Origin: Heterohyrax brucei
Taxonomy: Eukaryota; Chordata; Mammalia; Hyracoidea; Procaviidae
DNA: 64,000 nt
Assembly: GCA_028571685.1 (NCBI GenBank)
Contig: CM053143.1
Coordinates: forward strand, 52,321,208 to 52,385,207
Reading direction: 5' to 3'
Shown here: piece after piece, positions 33,437 through 44,949 of the stretch
Layout: every line of letters begins with the position of its first letter
Numbering within the stretch: position 1 is the first letter of the stretch
The notes under the pieces: model-generated
Seen by the model: the letters and a program-made list of their open reading frames with translations, nothing else
Told to the model about the DNA's origin: nothing
The model's database searches: none
Position numbers and translations under genes: made by a program

Positions 33437-34691
33437 ATGATCACACAAACAGGTACATGCACATGAATGTTTACTGTAGCATTGTCCACAACAGCAAAAA
33501 GATGGAATCAACTTAGATGCCCATCAGCAGAGGAATAGATAAATAAATGGTACTCAGTAGAGATCAGTGGAACAAGATACAGTGATAAAGAACAATGATG
33601 ATTTCAGGAAGCATCTCATAACCTGGTTTCAACTGGACGACATTATGCTGAGTGAATCAGTCAATGGCAAAAGGACAAATACTTCATGAGACTCATGCTA
33701 TAATGACTTAAAAATAGACATACACACAGAAGAAAAGATTGTTTAATGGCTACAAAGGTGGAGAGGGAAAGAGAGGATTTGTCATAGATTAGTCGATAGA
33801 ATTTTAATTAGGAGAAAGCAGTGACGCCACACAGTGGAGAGTAGATCAGTTTAACTGGACTTCACATAAACTGAAAGGTTTTCTATATTCAACCTAATAT
33901 TTGAAAGGATAGAGTAGCAGGGATGGGGATTTGGCGACTATGTATTCAGGAGACATTGAGGCAAATTGGGATAACTACTCCATCACTAAGAGACTCTTCT
34001 GCACACTGTATTGGTGAGTAGCATCTGGGGTGTTAAAAGTTAGCAAGCTGCCCTCTGAGATGCACCAAATAGTCTCAATTCATCCAGAACATATGATTAC
34101 AAAAATAACAAAGATACAAGGAAAAAAGCCCAGAAGACAGAAGGATTTCTATGCATGGGATATTGTACCAACATGAGACCAGAAGAACCCCATGGCCCCT
34201 GACCACTGCCAAAGACAGCTGTGACAGGGAGCACAATGCACAGTCCCTGAGGCAGAAAGAGAAAAAGAGGTGTGCAACAAAATAACTCTACTAAAATAAC
34301 TGAATTAGTGGTCCAACAGCCTGGAGGTTCCCCTGGGAACACGGTCCCTAGTCCTACTGCTGTCTCTAACCAGAAACCAGTAATGGGTCAACTCTTGAGA
34401 CAAAAATGCACAGGACTCAGGGACACAGTGTGATCATATGGTGTGTATACTTTATGGTTCTATGCATTTACTGGAGGCTGTCCTACTGGTCTGTTTCTAG
34501 ATAGGAGAGAAGAGGGTGGCTGAGAGGTAGGGGGCAGATGCTTCTTAAGAGGATACTAGATACATAGAGTGAAAAGGAGGAGTGTGCTGTCACTGGGTGG
34601 GAGAGTAGAGGGATCCACAGATGGGGGCCATGCAAAACCAATTTGCATTGTATAGTTTCACTTAATAACATTAAAAAAAAGAAAAAAAAAA
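33437..34691 (+). mobile_element. L1-E: 5'-truncated L1, ORF2 C-terminus and long 3' UTR
   Basis: It starts within the last part of ORF2 (CATGAATGTTTACTGTAGCA, parallel to 18045-18070) and runs through the full 3' UTR, including AGAGTAGCAGGGATGGGGAT and GCAAGCTGCCCTCTGAGATG, to an A-rich tail at about 34672-34691. The 3' UTR matches the reverse of L1-F at 39830-40760. No exact target-site duplication was found. It provides the template that shows how much 3' UTR L1-C lacks. Confidence 0.9.
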
Positions 34692-34843
34692 CCTCATGTT
34701 AGACAATTGGTGTAAAGGACTGAGAGAAATGTAGAAAGACAATGAGAGTGAAGATTAAATGGCAGAATGTATTCACCTTTGACATGAGTTTGTGCAAGAA
34801 ATATTAGGTTTTTGTACATTTTTCATATACTTTTGCTTATTAC

Positions 34844-35036
34844 AGAAGGACAAGTCAAAAACAAAGAAAAAAACAGTGCCGTTGAGTGGATTCTGACTCA
34901 TAGTGACCCTGTAGACAGAGTAGTATTGTCCCATAGAGTTTCCAAGAAGCAAAGCACCTAGCAGATTTGAACTGATCTTTTGATTAGCAGATGTAGCATT
35001 TAACCACTACACCACCACGGTTTCAAAGAAGGACAA
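34844..35036 (-). repeat. AfroSINE with 10 bp target-site duplication
   Basis: The inverted SINE (34854-35026) is flanked by exact AGAAGGACAA at 34844-34853 and 35027-35036. Reverse tail: AGTGCCGTTGAGTGGATTCT; reverse head: ACACCACCACGGTTTC. The duplication supports target-primed insertion. Confidence 0.92.
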
Positions 35037-35198
35037 AAAAAAAAAATCCACTGCTATCAAGTTGATTACGACTCATAGCAACATTAGAGGACAAAGCAGA
35101 ACACCCATAGGGTTTCCAAGGAGCTCCTGGAGGATTCAAACTGGCAACTTTTTTGCTAGCAGACATAGCACTTAACCACTATGCCACCAGGGTTTCCA
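35037..35198 (-). repeat. Second AfroSINE adjacent to the first
   Basis: Reverse tail TCCACTGCTATCAAGTTGAT, then GGTTTCCAAGGAGCTCCTGG and the reverse head TGCCACCAGGGTTTCC. Same orientation as its neighbour, and it begins in the A-run next to the neighbour's right duplication, suggesting a second insertion at that A-rich site. Confidence 0.92.
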
Positions 35199-36324
35199 AT
35201 GACAGTAGTAGACACAAAATGATTATAACATTAAAGAGGAATTATCTCAACTATTTAATCTCTAATGTGATGGAGAAAAGGTTTCAGCTAGAGAAAGAAA
35301 TGCTGGTTTTTGTACTCAACTTTGTGACGCTAGGCTGTATTTGTTCAGGCTAGATATGATTTCTCTCAGTTACAATGGGGAGTTCCAAGTGTGGGTTTGT
35401 AAATCTGTTGTTCATTTTCTCATTTTATGATAACCTTATGTGTCACAAGTAAACTTACAGATGACTTATATTCTCTCTCTGTGTGTATATATGTGTAAAT
35501 GTACACACACATATGTAATAAAATATATCCTAAATGATTAAACCTTAGCAATTACAATAAACATAGCTCACCAGAGTTTAAGTTAATTTAAAGATAAGCA
35601 AAATCCTTTTCTGTAACTCAGGTTTTGTTCTTGCATTATACATTAGTAGATAGACTTTCCTCTTTTAGAAATATAGAATTGTAAAATTAATGTGATATAT
35701 TTATACAGCTTACGATGAGAAACTGACATGAGGGATTAAATCAGGAGGCAAGATGCTCCATTGGAACTGATTGGAGTCACTGCTGTGGAAATGCCAGAGC
35801 ACCGTCTGTGCATATTTCTCTCTCTTCTCATTGCCTAATTGAGAGAAGTGTTAATTTTGTGAAGAGTGTTGAAAGCAAACTGCCAGCTTTATGGAACAGG
35901 AATCAGATATGTCCAATTATTATATTTGATTGGATTTTTATCTGTGCTACAGCAGAGCAAATGTGGTTGGTGCTTTGCTTGTATTGTAGTTATCAGCAAG
36001 ACTGAAACACAGCATGAATTCATCAGTTGCTAGCACCAGAAAATTTGTGGTGCTGATCATTTAGATAAGGTAATCATTTGATAGGTATGAAAGTTGGATT
36101 AAACTATTCAATATGCACTTTGGTCTTCTATATTAATTGATTAATACATAAACAACATGTATGTCATAGTTTGCCCTGAAGTTTAACTGAAGAAGCAGAT
36201 ATATTGATACTCACATTTGGCTTGCTTCTTTAGGATTCAAATAATTAGTTCTTATTGCCGCAAGTAGCTTTGGATGAAGTAGTCTGCAAAAGGACAAACT
36301 ATGACTATGAAGTAGTACTGAGGA
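35199..36324. other. Unassigned, non-repeat-looking sequence
   Basis: A short TG/CA-rich low-complexity tract at 35476-35520. The part at about 35700-36240 is dense in TAATTG-like words and does not resemble any repeat here. It could be single-copy regulatory DNA, but nothing in the sequence alone proves that. Confidence 0.4.
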
Positions 36325-36953
36325 AAAAGGGCTAAGATGTTGGAGTAGTCGGATGCCTCCTGTGATACCTTTAGCAACAAAGACACACACAAAAAAACAA
36401 ATGAATCATTATATATTACGTTCTTGGAGCCAAGAATATCAAAGGGAAAGTTGAGAAATGGGACTGAGTGACCAGGAGAGGATAGCAGGTCCTGAAGTAC
36501 CAAGGACGGGCCAGAACTGACCCTGTGAGAATAGGCATCCTGCATGTGGATTAGTGGCAACAAACATGGTGAGAAGAGCAGTGTCATTCAGAAGGCATCT
36601 TCCACAGCAGAAGAGACCAAGAGGCAGAGAGCGTATATGTGCCTCCAGAATCAGTGAAAAATGGCATTCGCTAGTAAAAGCTAAGTAGCTCACATCTAAC
36701 CTACTATTCAAGGATCTAAAACTTTCTTTCAGGATAAATCTTTTTCCCTTTTCCCTGTGCTTCTTCCCTCCTCTGCATGGCCCCGGTTCCGTAGACTGAT
36801 ACACCCCCTGGGCCAGAAGTAAGGGCTTTTATGCGTGCCTTGAGCCTTTCTTCTAGCATTGGAGAAGGGACAATTTAACAAACGGGGTAGAATAAAATAA
36901 TCTGCCAGGTACCCTAAGCTAGGAATTCAAGACAGAAAGATTACCTTTGCCTA

Positions 36954-36997
36954 AACCAAAAACGAATCCACTGTCATCAAGTGGATTCATAGTTATG
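36954..36997 (-). repeat. Partial AfroSINE tail
   Basis: AACCAAAAACGAATCCACTG and TCATCAAGTGGATTCATAG match the reversed SINE tail; the rest of the element is absent. Confidence 0.65.
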
Positions 36998-37350
36998 CAA
37001 AAGTTGACAGAACTTGAATGCTTTTTACATCTGCATGCAGCCTCAAGCACCTAGTTTTGCAGCACAACCTCTATGCCTATACCCTTCAAAGAACAAGGAC
37101 ACACTTTCCTCACAGACACTCAGAGGCTGTCAGATGCCTGCCTTTCTCAGCACGCAGCCAGGTACCTATGCCTACATCAATCACCCCTGTTCATCTAGAA
37201 CTGTAGGGGACAGTCTGAACCACATAGTGATGAATAATTACCTGGATACCTGAAATGAATACATACAGGAAAAGTAAATGAACTCCTGGGCTCACACACC
37301 TAGTAATAGCTCTAGCCATGAGTTACATGATATTAGAGCCTGAAAGGCAT

Positions 37351-37849
37351 TGTCATAGTCTGAGTTGTGTCCCCCCCAAAAATTTGTGTAGCCATTTGGC
37401 TAGGCTATGATTCCTGGTACTCTATAATGTTTCTATATGCTGTAAACCCTGCCTCTCTGATGTTAATGGGGGATGATGGGTGACAGTTGCGTTGGTGGAG
37501 CAGGATTCAATGTGTAAACTTGTAATGTACCTTAAGCCAACATCTTGAGATATAAAAGAAGCCAACAGAGAGATGTGGGGACCTCAAACCATCAAGAAAG
37601 GAACAATGCCAGCAGGGGAGTACATCTTTTGAAAAGGGCTGTGGATTCCAGCACTTCAGAAGCTCCCAGTCCAGAGGAAGATTAATGACAAGGGTACTTC
37701 TCTAGAGCCAACAGAGGAAGGCTTCCTTTGGAGCTGATGCCCTAAACTGGGACTTGTAGTCTACTGGACTGTGACAGAATAAAATCTATTATTTTAAAGC
37801 TATCTACTTGTGGTGTTCTGTTATAGCAGCACCGCATGACTAAGATACA
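37351..37849 (+). mobile_element. MaLR-like LTR, complete (499 bp)
   Basis: Starts TGTCATAGTCTGAGTTGTGT (followed by CCCCCCC) and ends TGACTAAGATACA, with TG...CA ends and a polyadenylation signal AATAAA near 37781 followed by the typical GTGGTGTTCTGTTATAGCAG end. Other members in reverse: 38513-39012, 39428-39815 and 56230-56726. It resembles the MLT/MST class of MaLR LTRs in its first and last 30 bp. The internal part resembles none of the human subfamilies I know, so it may be afrotherian-specific. No coding capacity. Confidence 0.82.
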
Positions 37850-37989
37850 TATCAGTAACTAAAATACCTGACAAAGCCAGCCTATTTGAGCATTTCAAAA
37901 CAAAATAATAAACTAGAATACAGTAAGCAAACATAAAATAAATAAATACAACAACTCACTAATGACTTTTTTGACAATTAATATTGAGT

Positions 37990-39180
37990 CACATAAAGAG
38001 ATAGACCACGATGTCTTCAGAGAGCTTACAAAACAAAGAATCAAGAAATTTTCCAGATGAAGACAACTTCTGGGAATTATTGAACATAGAATAATAATAT
38101 TAATATATTGAACTCTTCAAGAGGTCAGGATAGAGAGCAGACAATATGCAGCACCGCATAATGATAAATTAAACAAATGCGAGAAACCATAGACAGCATG
38201 GGGAAATTTAGAATACAAAAAATAAAATTTTCAGAATTAGACAACAGAAAGTCAAAGGGGCGGAAATGAGGCCATGGAAGTCGGAATTAGCGAGACTGAA
38301 GATATAGCACTTGCCACCAACATGTCTTAGGAAAATCAGATAAAAAATTTCAAAAAATGAAGAAACAGAATTATGTGAGACTCTATCAAAGAGAGATAAT
38401 CTATCAGTGATTGGAGTACCAGAAAAGGGCAGGGGAATGAAAGAAAATACAGAGAAAATTGTCAAAGATTTGTTGACAGAAAACTTCCTTGATACTGTGA
38501 AACGCAAGAAGATGTCTGTTTTAGTCAGCTAGTGCTGCTTTAGGAGAGATAATACATGTGGATGACTTGAAAAAGATAAATTTTATTTTGTCACAGTCCT
38601 GCAAGCTAAAAGTCCAAATTCAAGATATCCACTCCAAGGGAAGCCTTTTTCCTCTGTCTGGTCCAGAGGAAATCCTTTTGTTGCATCACTCTTTGGTCAG
38701 GGAGCATCTTGGCACAGAAACTTCAGGTCTGAAGGACATGGTGTACTTCTGGTGCTGCTTTCTTTGTGGTATGAAGTTCCTAGATCTCAGCTTGCATCTT
38801 TTTCTTTTAAATCTCAAGAAACTGCCTCAAGGCACAAAGCAATCTTACACATTGAGTCTTGCCCCACCAACACAACTGCTGCCCATCTATTCTCATTAAC
38901 ATCATAGAGGCAGAAGTTCCAAAACATGGAGGAACATCACACAATACCAGGAACCATGGCCTAGCCAGATTGCTACACAGATTTTTGAGGAAACATGATT
39001 CAATCCATGACATATCTATCAAAGATGCTACACAAAGTAGGTCTTAAATGTAAGGCATGAGGACATATTATAATCAAGCTTGCTGAAACTAAAGATATGG
39101 AGAGAAATTGAACAGCTCCTAGTGAGAATGCAGGACAGAGCAAACACGTATCAACTGAAGAAGGGAAGACACAAAAATAA
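37990..39180 (+). pseudogene. ORF1 remnant of the old L1/HAL1 element
   Basis: ORF1-like pieces such as CAGTGATTGGAGTACCAGAA (reading LIGVPE-like text seen in L1-F) and TTTGTTGACAGAAAACTTCC (reading LLTENF, also in L1-B) lie before the LTR at 38513. ORF1 text resumes after 39013 with TATCTATCAAAGATGCTACA. Stops occur throughout. Inactive. Confidence 0.65.
38513..39012 (-). mobile_element. MaLR-like LTR, complete (500 bp), inverted
   Basis: It begins TGTCTGTTTTAGTCAGCTAG and ends TTCAATCCATGACA. Read in reverse it has the same start and end as 37351-37849 and nearly the same length. It splits ORF1 text of the old L1/HAL1. A duplication of the flanks is not convincing. Open frames of 113 and 71 codons inside it are chance readings of the LTR. 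Confidence 0.82.
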
Positions 39181-39427
39181 ATCAAAGGTAAAACACTGGA
39201 AATAGGGAAACAGATGTCAATATGTAAAAGATGACAACTTTGTAACGAAAAAGGACTAAAAATATGTAATCATATATCTTTCATATGGAGAGCAAGTCAA
39301 GACCATACAAAGAAATAAGCAACAGGCTTAAATTTAGAAAAATAGCAGTAAATATTAAGGTAACAACAAAGGAAATGAGTAACCATATACATTAAAACAA
39401 AACACAATGACAAATATGAAGTCTTAG

Positions 39428-39815
39428 TGTTTTAGTCACTTGGTACTGCTGTAACAGAATTACAACAAGTGGATAGCTTTAACAAAAGTTGATTCTCACA
39501 CTGTCCAGTAGACAAGAATTTCAAATTCAGGGTGCTGGCTCCAGAGGAATGCACTCTGTGTTGGTTCGAGACCATCTCAACACAGGAACCTCAGATTTGA
39601 AGGATGCGCTCTGCTCTTGATTCTGCTATATTGAAGGTATGAGATCCCCAGCTCTCTGCTTTCATCCTTTTCCTTTTGTTTCTTGTAGGATGAAAGGATA
39701 AAAGGTGGAACAAGCCACACTTCAGGAAAACTCCCTTTACACTGGGGCACAGAAGTGACCTTAGGAAGGGTACGCTACATTCCCATGCTAATCCTCCTTG
39801 ACATAAGCCCATCTA
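39428..39815 (-). mobile_element. MaLR-like LTR, truncated by L1-F
   Basis: Starts TGTTTTAGTCACTTGGTACT and matches the other copies (CTTTAACAAAAGTTGATTCTC, CAGGAACCTCAGATTTGAAG). It ends at about 39815, where the L1-F tail begins, roughly 100 bp short of the full LTR. Confidence 0.8.
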
Positions 39816-40769
39816 TTTTTTTATTGTGATAAGGTGAAAGTGTACAATCCAAAGTGGTTTTGCATGCCCCGCATCTGCAGCTCCCTCTGCTCTACTCACC
39901 CAGTGACAGCACATTCCTCCTTTTCACTCTATATATCTAGGATCCTCTTAATAAACATCTGTCCTGTCTCCCTCCCACCTTTTCTCTCCCATCTAGAAAG
40001 AGACCAGTAGGACTGCCTCCTACAAATGCACAGAGCCATAAAGTACACATACCATATGGTCACACTGTGTCCTTGAATCCCGTCCATTCTTGTCTGGAGG
40101 GTTGATTCATTACTGTTTCTGGTCAGGAACAGCAGCAGGTCTAGGGGCCATATTCCCAGGGGATGCTCCAGGCTGCTGGACCATTAATTCAGTCTTTTGG
40201 TAGAGTTCTTCAACTGTACATTTCTTTTTTGCATGTTGCCTCAGGCACTCTATATTGTGTCCTCCATCAGAGCTGTCTTGGGTAGTGGCCAGGCACCATC
40301 TGGTTCCTCTAGTCTCATGTTGATACAGTCTCCCCTTCATATGAGTCCTTCTGTCTCTCGGGCTCTTCTTTTCCCTCTTATCTTTGTTTTTCTCAGTCAT
40401 CGTCTGTTTAGTTGAGTTAGGACAATTTGATGTACCTCAGATGGCAGCATGCTAGACCTCACATACCACTCGCCAATGTGAGGTGCAGAAGACTCTCTTA
40501 CCAATAGACTAGTTCTGCCAGTTGGGTACGATATCCCCTGAATACATGGTCCCCAGACCTGTGTCCCTGCTACACTATCCTTTGAAAGACTGCGTTGAGT
40601 TTAGAGAACCTTCGGTTTTTTGTGAAGTCCAGTTAAGTTGATTTACTCTCTACTGTGTGCCGTCACTGCTTTCATCTAACAAATTTGCTGTCTCTTCTAT
40701 GCCCAGCCTCTCTCCCTCCCTCCCCATACTTGTTAGAGTCTTTTCTTCTGTGCATAATCTATTTTTAAG

Positions 40770-43700
40770 TCCTTATAACAGGGGTGTCATACAATACTTG
40801 TCCTTTTGTCACTGGCTGATTTCACTCAGCGTGCCTTCCAGTTGACACTAGGTCATGAGATGCTTCCTGAAATCATCATGGTTCTTTATCATTGCATAGT
40901 GTTCCACTGAGTATATATACCACAGTTTGTTTATCCATTCAGTTGTTGATGGGCATCTAGGTTGATTCCATCTTCCTGCTATTATGGATGGTGCTGCAAT
41001 AAACAATCACGTGCATGTGTCTATTCGTGTGGCCACCTTTATTTCTGTAGCACATATTCGGAGCAGTGGGATTACTGGATCAAATGGTGTTTCTATTTCT
41101 AGCTTTTTAAGGAAGTGCCAAATTGCTTTCCAAAGAGGTTACATCTTTTGCATTCCCACCAACAGTGCAGAAATGTTCCAATCTCTCTGTAGCCTCTCCA
41201 GCATTTGTTGTTTTGTGTGTTTTGGATTATTGCCAGCTTTTCTGGGATGAAATGGTATCTCATTGTAGGTTTGATTTGGATTTCTCTAATAGCTAATGAT
41301 CATGAGTATCACCTCATGTGTCTTTCAGCTGCCTGGATGGTTTCTTTGGCAAAGTTTCTGCTCATCCCCTTTGCACATTGCTTATTTTGGTTATTTACCT
41401 TTTTCTTGTTGACATTTTGCAGGGCCTTGTAGATTATGGAAATCAGATGTTGGTCTAACATATAGTTGCCAAATATTTATTCCCATTCTGTAGGTAGTTT
41501 TTTAACTCTCTTGATAAAGTCTTTGGATGAGAAGAAGTGTTTGATTCTTAGTAGTTCCCTTTTATCTGTTTTCTCTTCTGTGCATTGTGTTCTGATTGTC
41601 AATTTTCAAGTCTGTTCTAAGCTGTGTATTAAACCTTCCATTGTTGACCTTATTTTTCCTTCCATGATCTTTATCATTTTAGGTTTGATATTTAGGTCAT
41701 TGATCCACTTTGAGTTAGTTTTGTGTAAGGTGTGTGATACAGGTGTCACTTCAGTTTTTTTGCAGATGGATATCCAGTTTTGCCAACACCATTTGTTAAG
41801 GAGACTGTTTTTATCCCAGTTTATGGTCTTTGGGGCTTTGTTGAATATAAGTTGTTCATAAGAGGATGGTGATATTTCTAGTCTCTCAGTTGTACTCCAT
41901 TGGTCTGTATGTGTCCTTTTGTACCAGTACAAGGCTGTTTTGACTACTGTGGCAGTATAATTAATTCTAAGGTCGGGTTTTGTGAGGCCTTCCGCTGTGT
42001 TCCTCTTCTTCAGCAGTGCTTTATATATCCAGGATTTTTTCCATTTCCAAACAGTTGGTGATTTGTTTCTCCATTTCATTAAATTGACCCTAGAATTTGC
42101 ATTGAGATTGCATTATATATGTAGATTGCTGGGTAAAATAGACATCTTCACAATGTTAAGTCTTCCTATCCGTGAGTACGGTAGGTTTCTCCACTTACAT
42201 AAATCTCTTTTGGTTTCTTGCAGTAAGGTCTTGTAATTCTCTCTGTATAGGTTTCTTGACTCTCTAGTTAGATTTATTCCTAGGTGTGTTATTTTTGGTG
42301 GGACTATAGTAAATGGTATTGATTTGGTGATTTCCTCTTTGATGTTCTCTTTAATAGTGTAAAGAAATCCTACTGATTTACTTATGTTTAGCTTGTATCC
42401 TGAGACTTTACTGAACTCTTTTATCAGTTTGAGTTTGCTTATGAATTCTTTAGGATTCTCTGTGTACACAATCATATCATCTGCAAATAGTAAGATTTTT
42501 ACTTCCTCTTTGCTGATGCAGATGCCCTTTATTTCTTGATCTTGTATAATTGCTCCAGCTAGAACTTCTAGTACAATGTTGAATAGGAGAGATGAGAGTG
42601 GGCATCGTTGTCTAGTTCCTGTACTCAAGGGAAATTGTTTCAGTCTCTCTGAATTCAGGATGATGTAGGTAGTTAGCTTTGTATAAATGGCCCTTATTGC
42701 ATTGAGGAATTTGCCATCTATGCCTATTTTGCTGAGAGTTTTTAGCATGAATGGGTATTGCACTTTATCAAATGCCTTTTCTGCATCAATGGACAAAATC
42801 AGGTGATTCTTGTCTTTTGTGACATTTATGTAGTTAATCACATTGTTTTTCTAATGTTGAACCAGTCTGCATCCCGGTATGAATCCCACTTGGTCATGAT
42901 GGATTATTTTTTTGGTTTGTTGTTGTATTCTATTGGCAAGAATTTTGTTGAAGATTTTTGCATCTAGATTCATGAGTGATGTCAGTCTGTAGTTCTCCTT
43001 TTTTGTTGGGTCTTTCACTGGCTTTGGTATCAGAGTTATGCTGACTTCGTAGAATGAATTTGGGAGTATTCCATCCCTTTCTATGTTGTGAAATAGTCTG
43101 TAGTATTGGAGATAACTCTTCTCTAAAAGCTTGGTAGAATTCTTCAGTGAAGCCATATGGGTCAGGGCTTTTTTTCGTTTGGCAGTTTTTGATGACTTTT
43201 CAATGTCTTCCTTTGAGATGCATTTATTAAGTTGTTCTGCTTGACCTTGTGATAATTTTGGTAGGTGATATGAATCAAGGAATTTGTCCATTTTGTCTAG
43301 GTTTTCAAATTTGTTAGAGTAGAGTTTTCATAGTATTCTGTTACGATATTTTTTATTTCTGTTGGGTCTGTTATGACAACTCCCCTCTCATTTCTTATGT
43401 GGATTATTTGTTTCCTTTCCTGTTTTCCTTCAGTAAGTTTAACCAATGATTTGTCAATTTTGTTGATCTTTTCGAAAAACCAGCTTTTGGTCTTTTCAAT
43501 TCTTTGAATTGTTCCTCTGTTCTCTAATTCTCTTGCTTCTGCTCTAATCTTTAGGATCTATTTTCTTCTGGTGTCTGAGGGGTTCCTCTGTTGCTTTCTT
43601 TCTACTTGTTCAAGTTGTAGGGTTAATTCTTTTGTTTGGGTTCTTCCTTCCAGATGTGTGCATTTATAGAGATAAACTGACCCCTGAGCACCACTTTGGC

Positions 43701-44561
43701 TGTCTCCCATAGGTTCTGGTAGGAAGTGTTTTCATTCCCACTAGAATTCGTCAGTTTCTTTATTTCATCCTTGATTTCTTCTGTAACCGATGGCTTTTTG
43801 AGGAAGATGCTGTTGAAATTCCATGAGTTCCAGCTTCTATCCATGTTTTTTCTGCTATTGATTTTGACTTTTATGGCTTTATGGCCTGAGAAGATGCTTT
43901 GCAATAATTCAGTGTCATGGATTTTGTTGAGATCTGCTTTATGACCTAACGTATGATCTATTCTAGAAGATGTTCCATGTGAACTGGAGAAGAAGGTGTA
44001 GTTGTCTGCTGATGGATAGAAAGTTCTGTATATGTCAATGAGGTCTAGTTGATTAATTGTGGCAATAAGATCTTTTGTGTCTTTATTAAGCTTTTTTCTA
44101 CATGATCTGTCCAATATTGAGAGTGGAGTGCTGAAGTCTCCCACTATTACTGTGGAGTGATCTATTTTGTTTTTGAATGTAGTTAGTGTTTCTTCAATGT
44201 ATTTAGATGGTCTAGTATTAGGTGCATAAATATTTAATATTGTTAAGTCCTGAATGTGTATTGAACCTTTCAACAACGGTGTCCCTTTTTGTCCACGATG
44301 GTGGATTTTACATTAAAATTGATTTTATCTGAGATTAGTATTGTCACACTTGCTCTCCTTTGTTATTGTTAGCTTGATATATATTCTCCCATCATTTAAT
44401 TTTCAGTTTGTTCATATCTGTCTCAGGTGAGTTTCTTATAAGCAGTATATAGATGGGTCATGTCTCTTGATCAAAGATGTCACTCGATGTCTCCTTTCTG
44501 GAGTGTTCAGTCCATTGACATCTAATGTAATTATTGATAGGTATTTGTTTAGTGCTGTCAT
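40770..44561 (-). pseudogene. L1-F ORF2 (endonuclease and reverse transcriptase), broken
   Basis: A start at 44561 gives MTALNKYLSIITLDVNGLNT, the L1 endonuclease N-terminus. Large open pieces follow. At 44276-43623 are TILNIYAPNTRPSKYIEE, IVGDFSTPLSILDRS and RIDHTLGHKADLNKI (endonuclease). At 43291-42851 are TLIPKPVKDPTKKENYRL and HHDQVGFIPG. At 42841-42113 are [35 protein letters not shown] and an intact catalytic [16 protein letters not shown] (FADD codons at 42477-42488). At 42079-41606 is YWYKRTHTDQW. Stops and frameshifts between the pieces, and in the N-terminal 95 codons, make it non-functional, but the catalytic motif is intact. Confidence 0.93.
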
Positions 44562-44949
44562 TGTGATGTGTTTATTTTTGTGTTGATGTTTTCTCTGTTG
44601 TTACTATTCTGGTCTGGGACATTCTTCTTTGAGACTCCTGTATTGTGTTTCATGATTTGATATGTTGGGTCTTTATTGTGCTTTGTGGCTACCCCATGAT
44701 CCCCTTTAATAATCTATGTTTAAACCAAATTTTAACTATTACAAGTCTTATTAATTTCATCTCTATCTAGAAGGACTATAATGGCTGTAGTACATCCCTC
44801 TTTTTAGTGTGATGACATCATAGTTTTCAGGATATGATCACTGGATCATTTCTTTTAATATTATAGCTTTGATTGAGTTTGGAGCCTTCCCTTTCTGAGT
44901 AGGTTTCTGAATGCTGTGTCCTGTATTTCCTCCTAAAATATAGAGTTAA

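Larger units (their letters stand above)
36325..39427 (+). mobile_element. Old L1 or HAL1-type element: 5' UTR and ORF1, split by LTRs
   Basis: It opens with AAGATGTTGGAGTAGTCGGA and TTTAGCAACAAAGACACACA, the style of an old L1 5' end, and continues to ORF1-like text (about 37990-39180). Two MaLR-like LTRs (37351-37849 and 38513-39012) and a partial AfroSINE interrupt it, with homologous text resuming after each. No ORF2 was seen, so it may be a HAL1 (half-L1, ORF1 only) or a truncated L1. Diverged from L1-B and L1-F. Confidence 0.65.

Noticed and set aside
38558-38899. A 113-codon protein and an overlapping minus-strand frame
   Set aside because: They lie inside a MaLR-like LTR and have no recognisable domain; LTRs have no coding role here.
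42113-42841. A 242-codon host reverse transcriptase gene
   Set aside because: It is the central part of the broken L1-F ORF2, in register with its flanking pieces.
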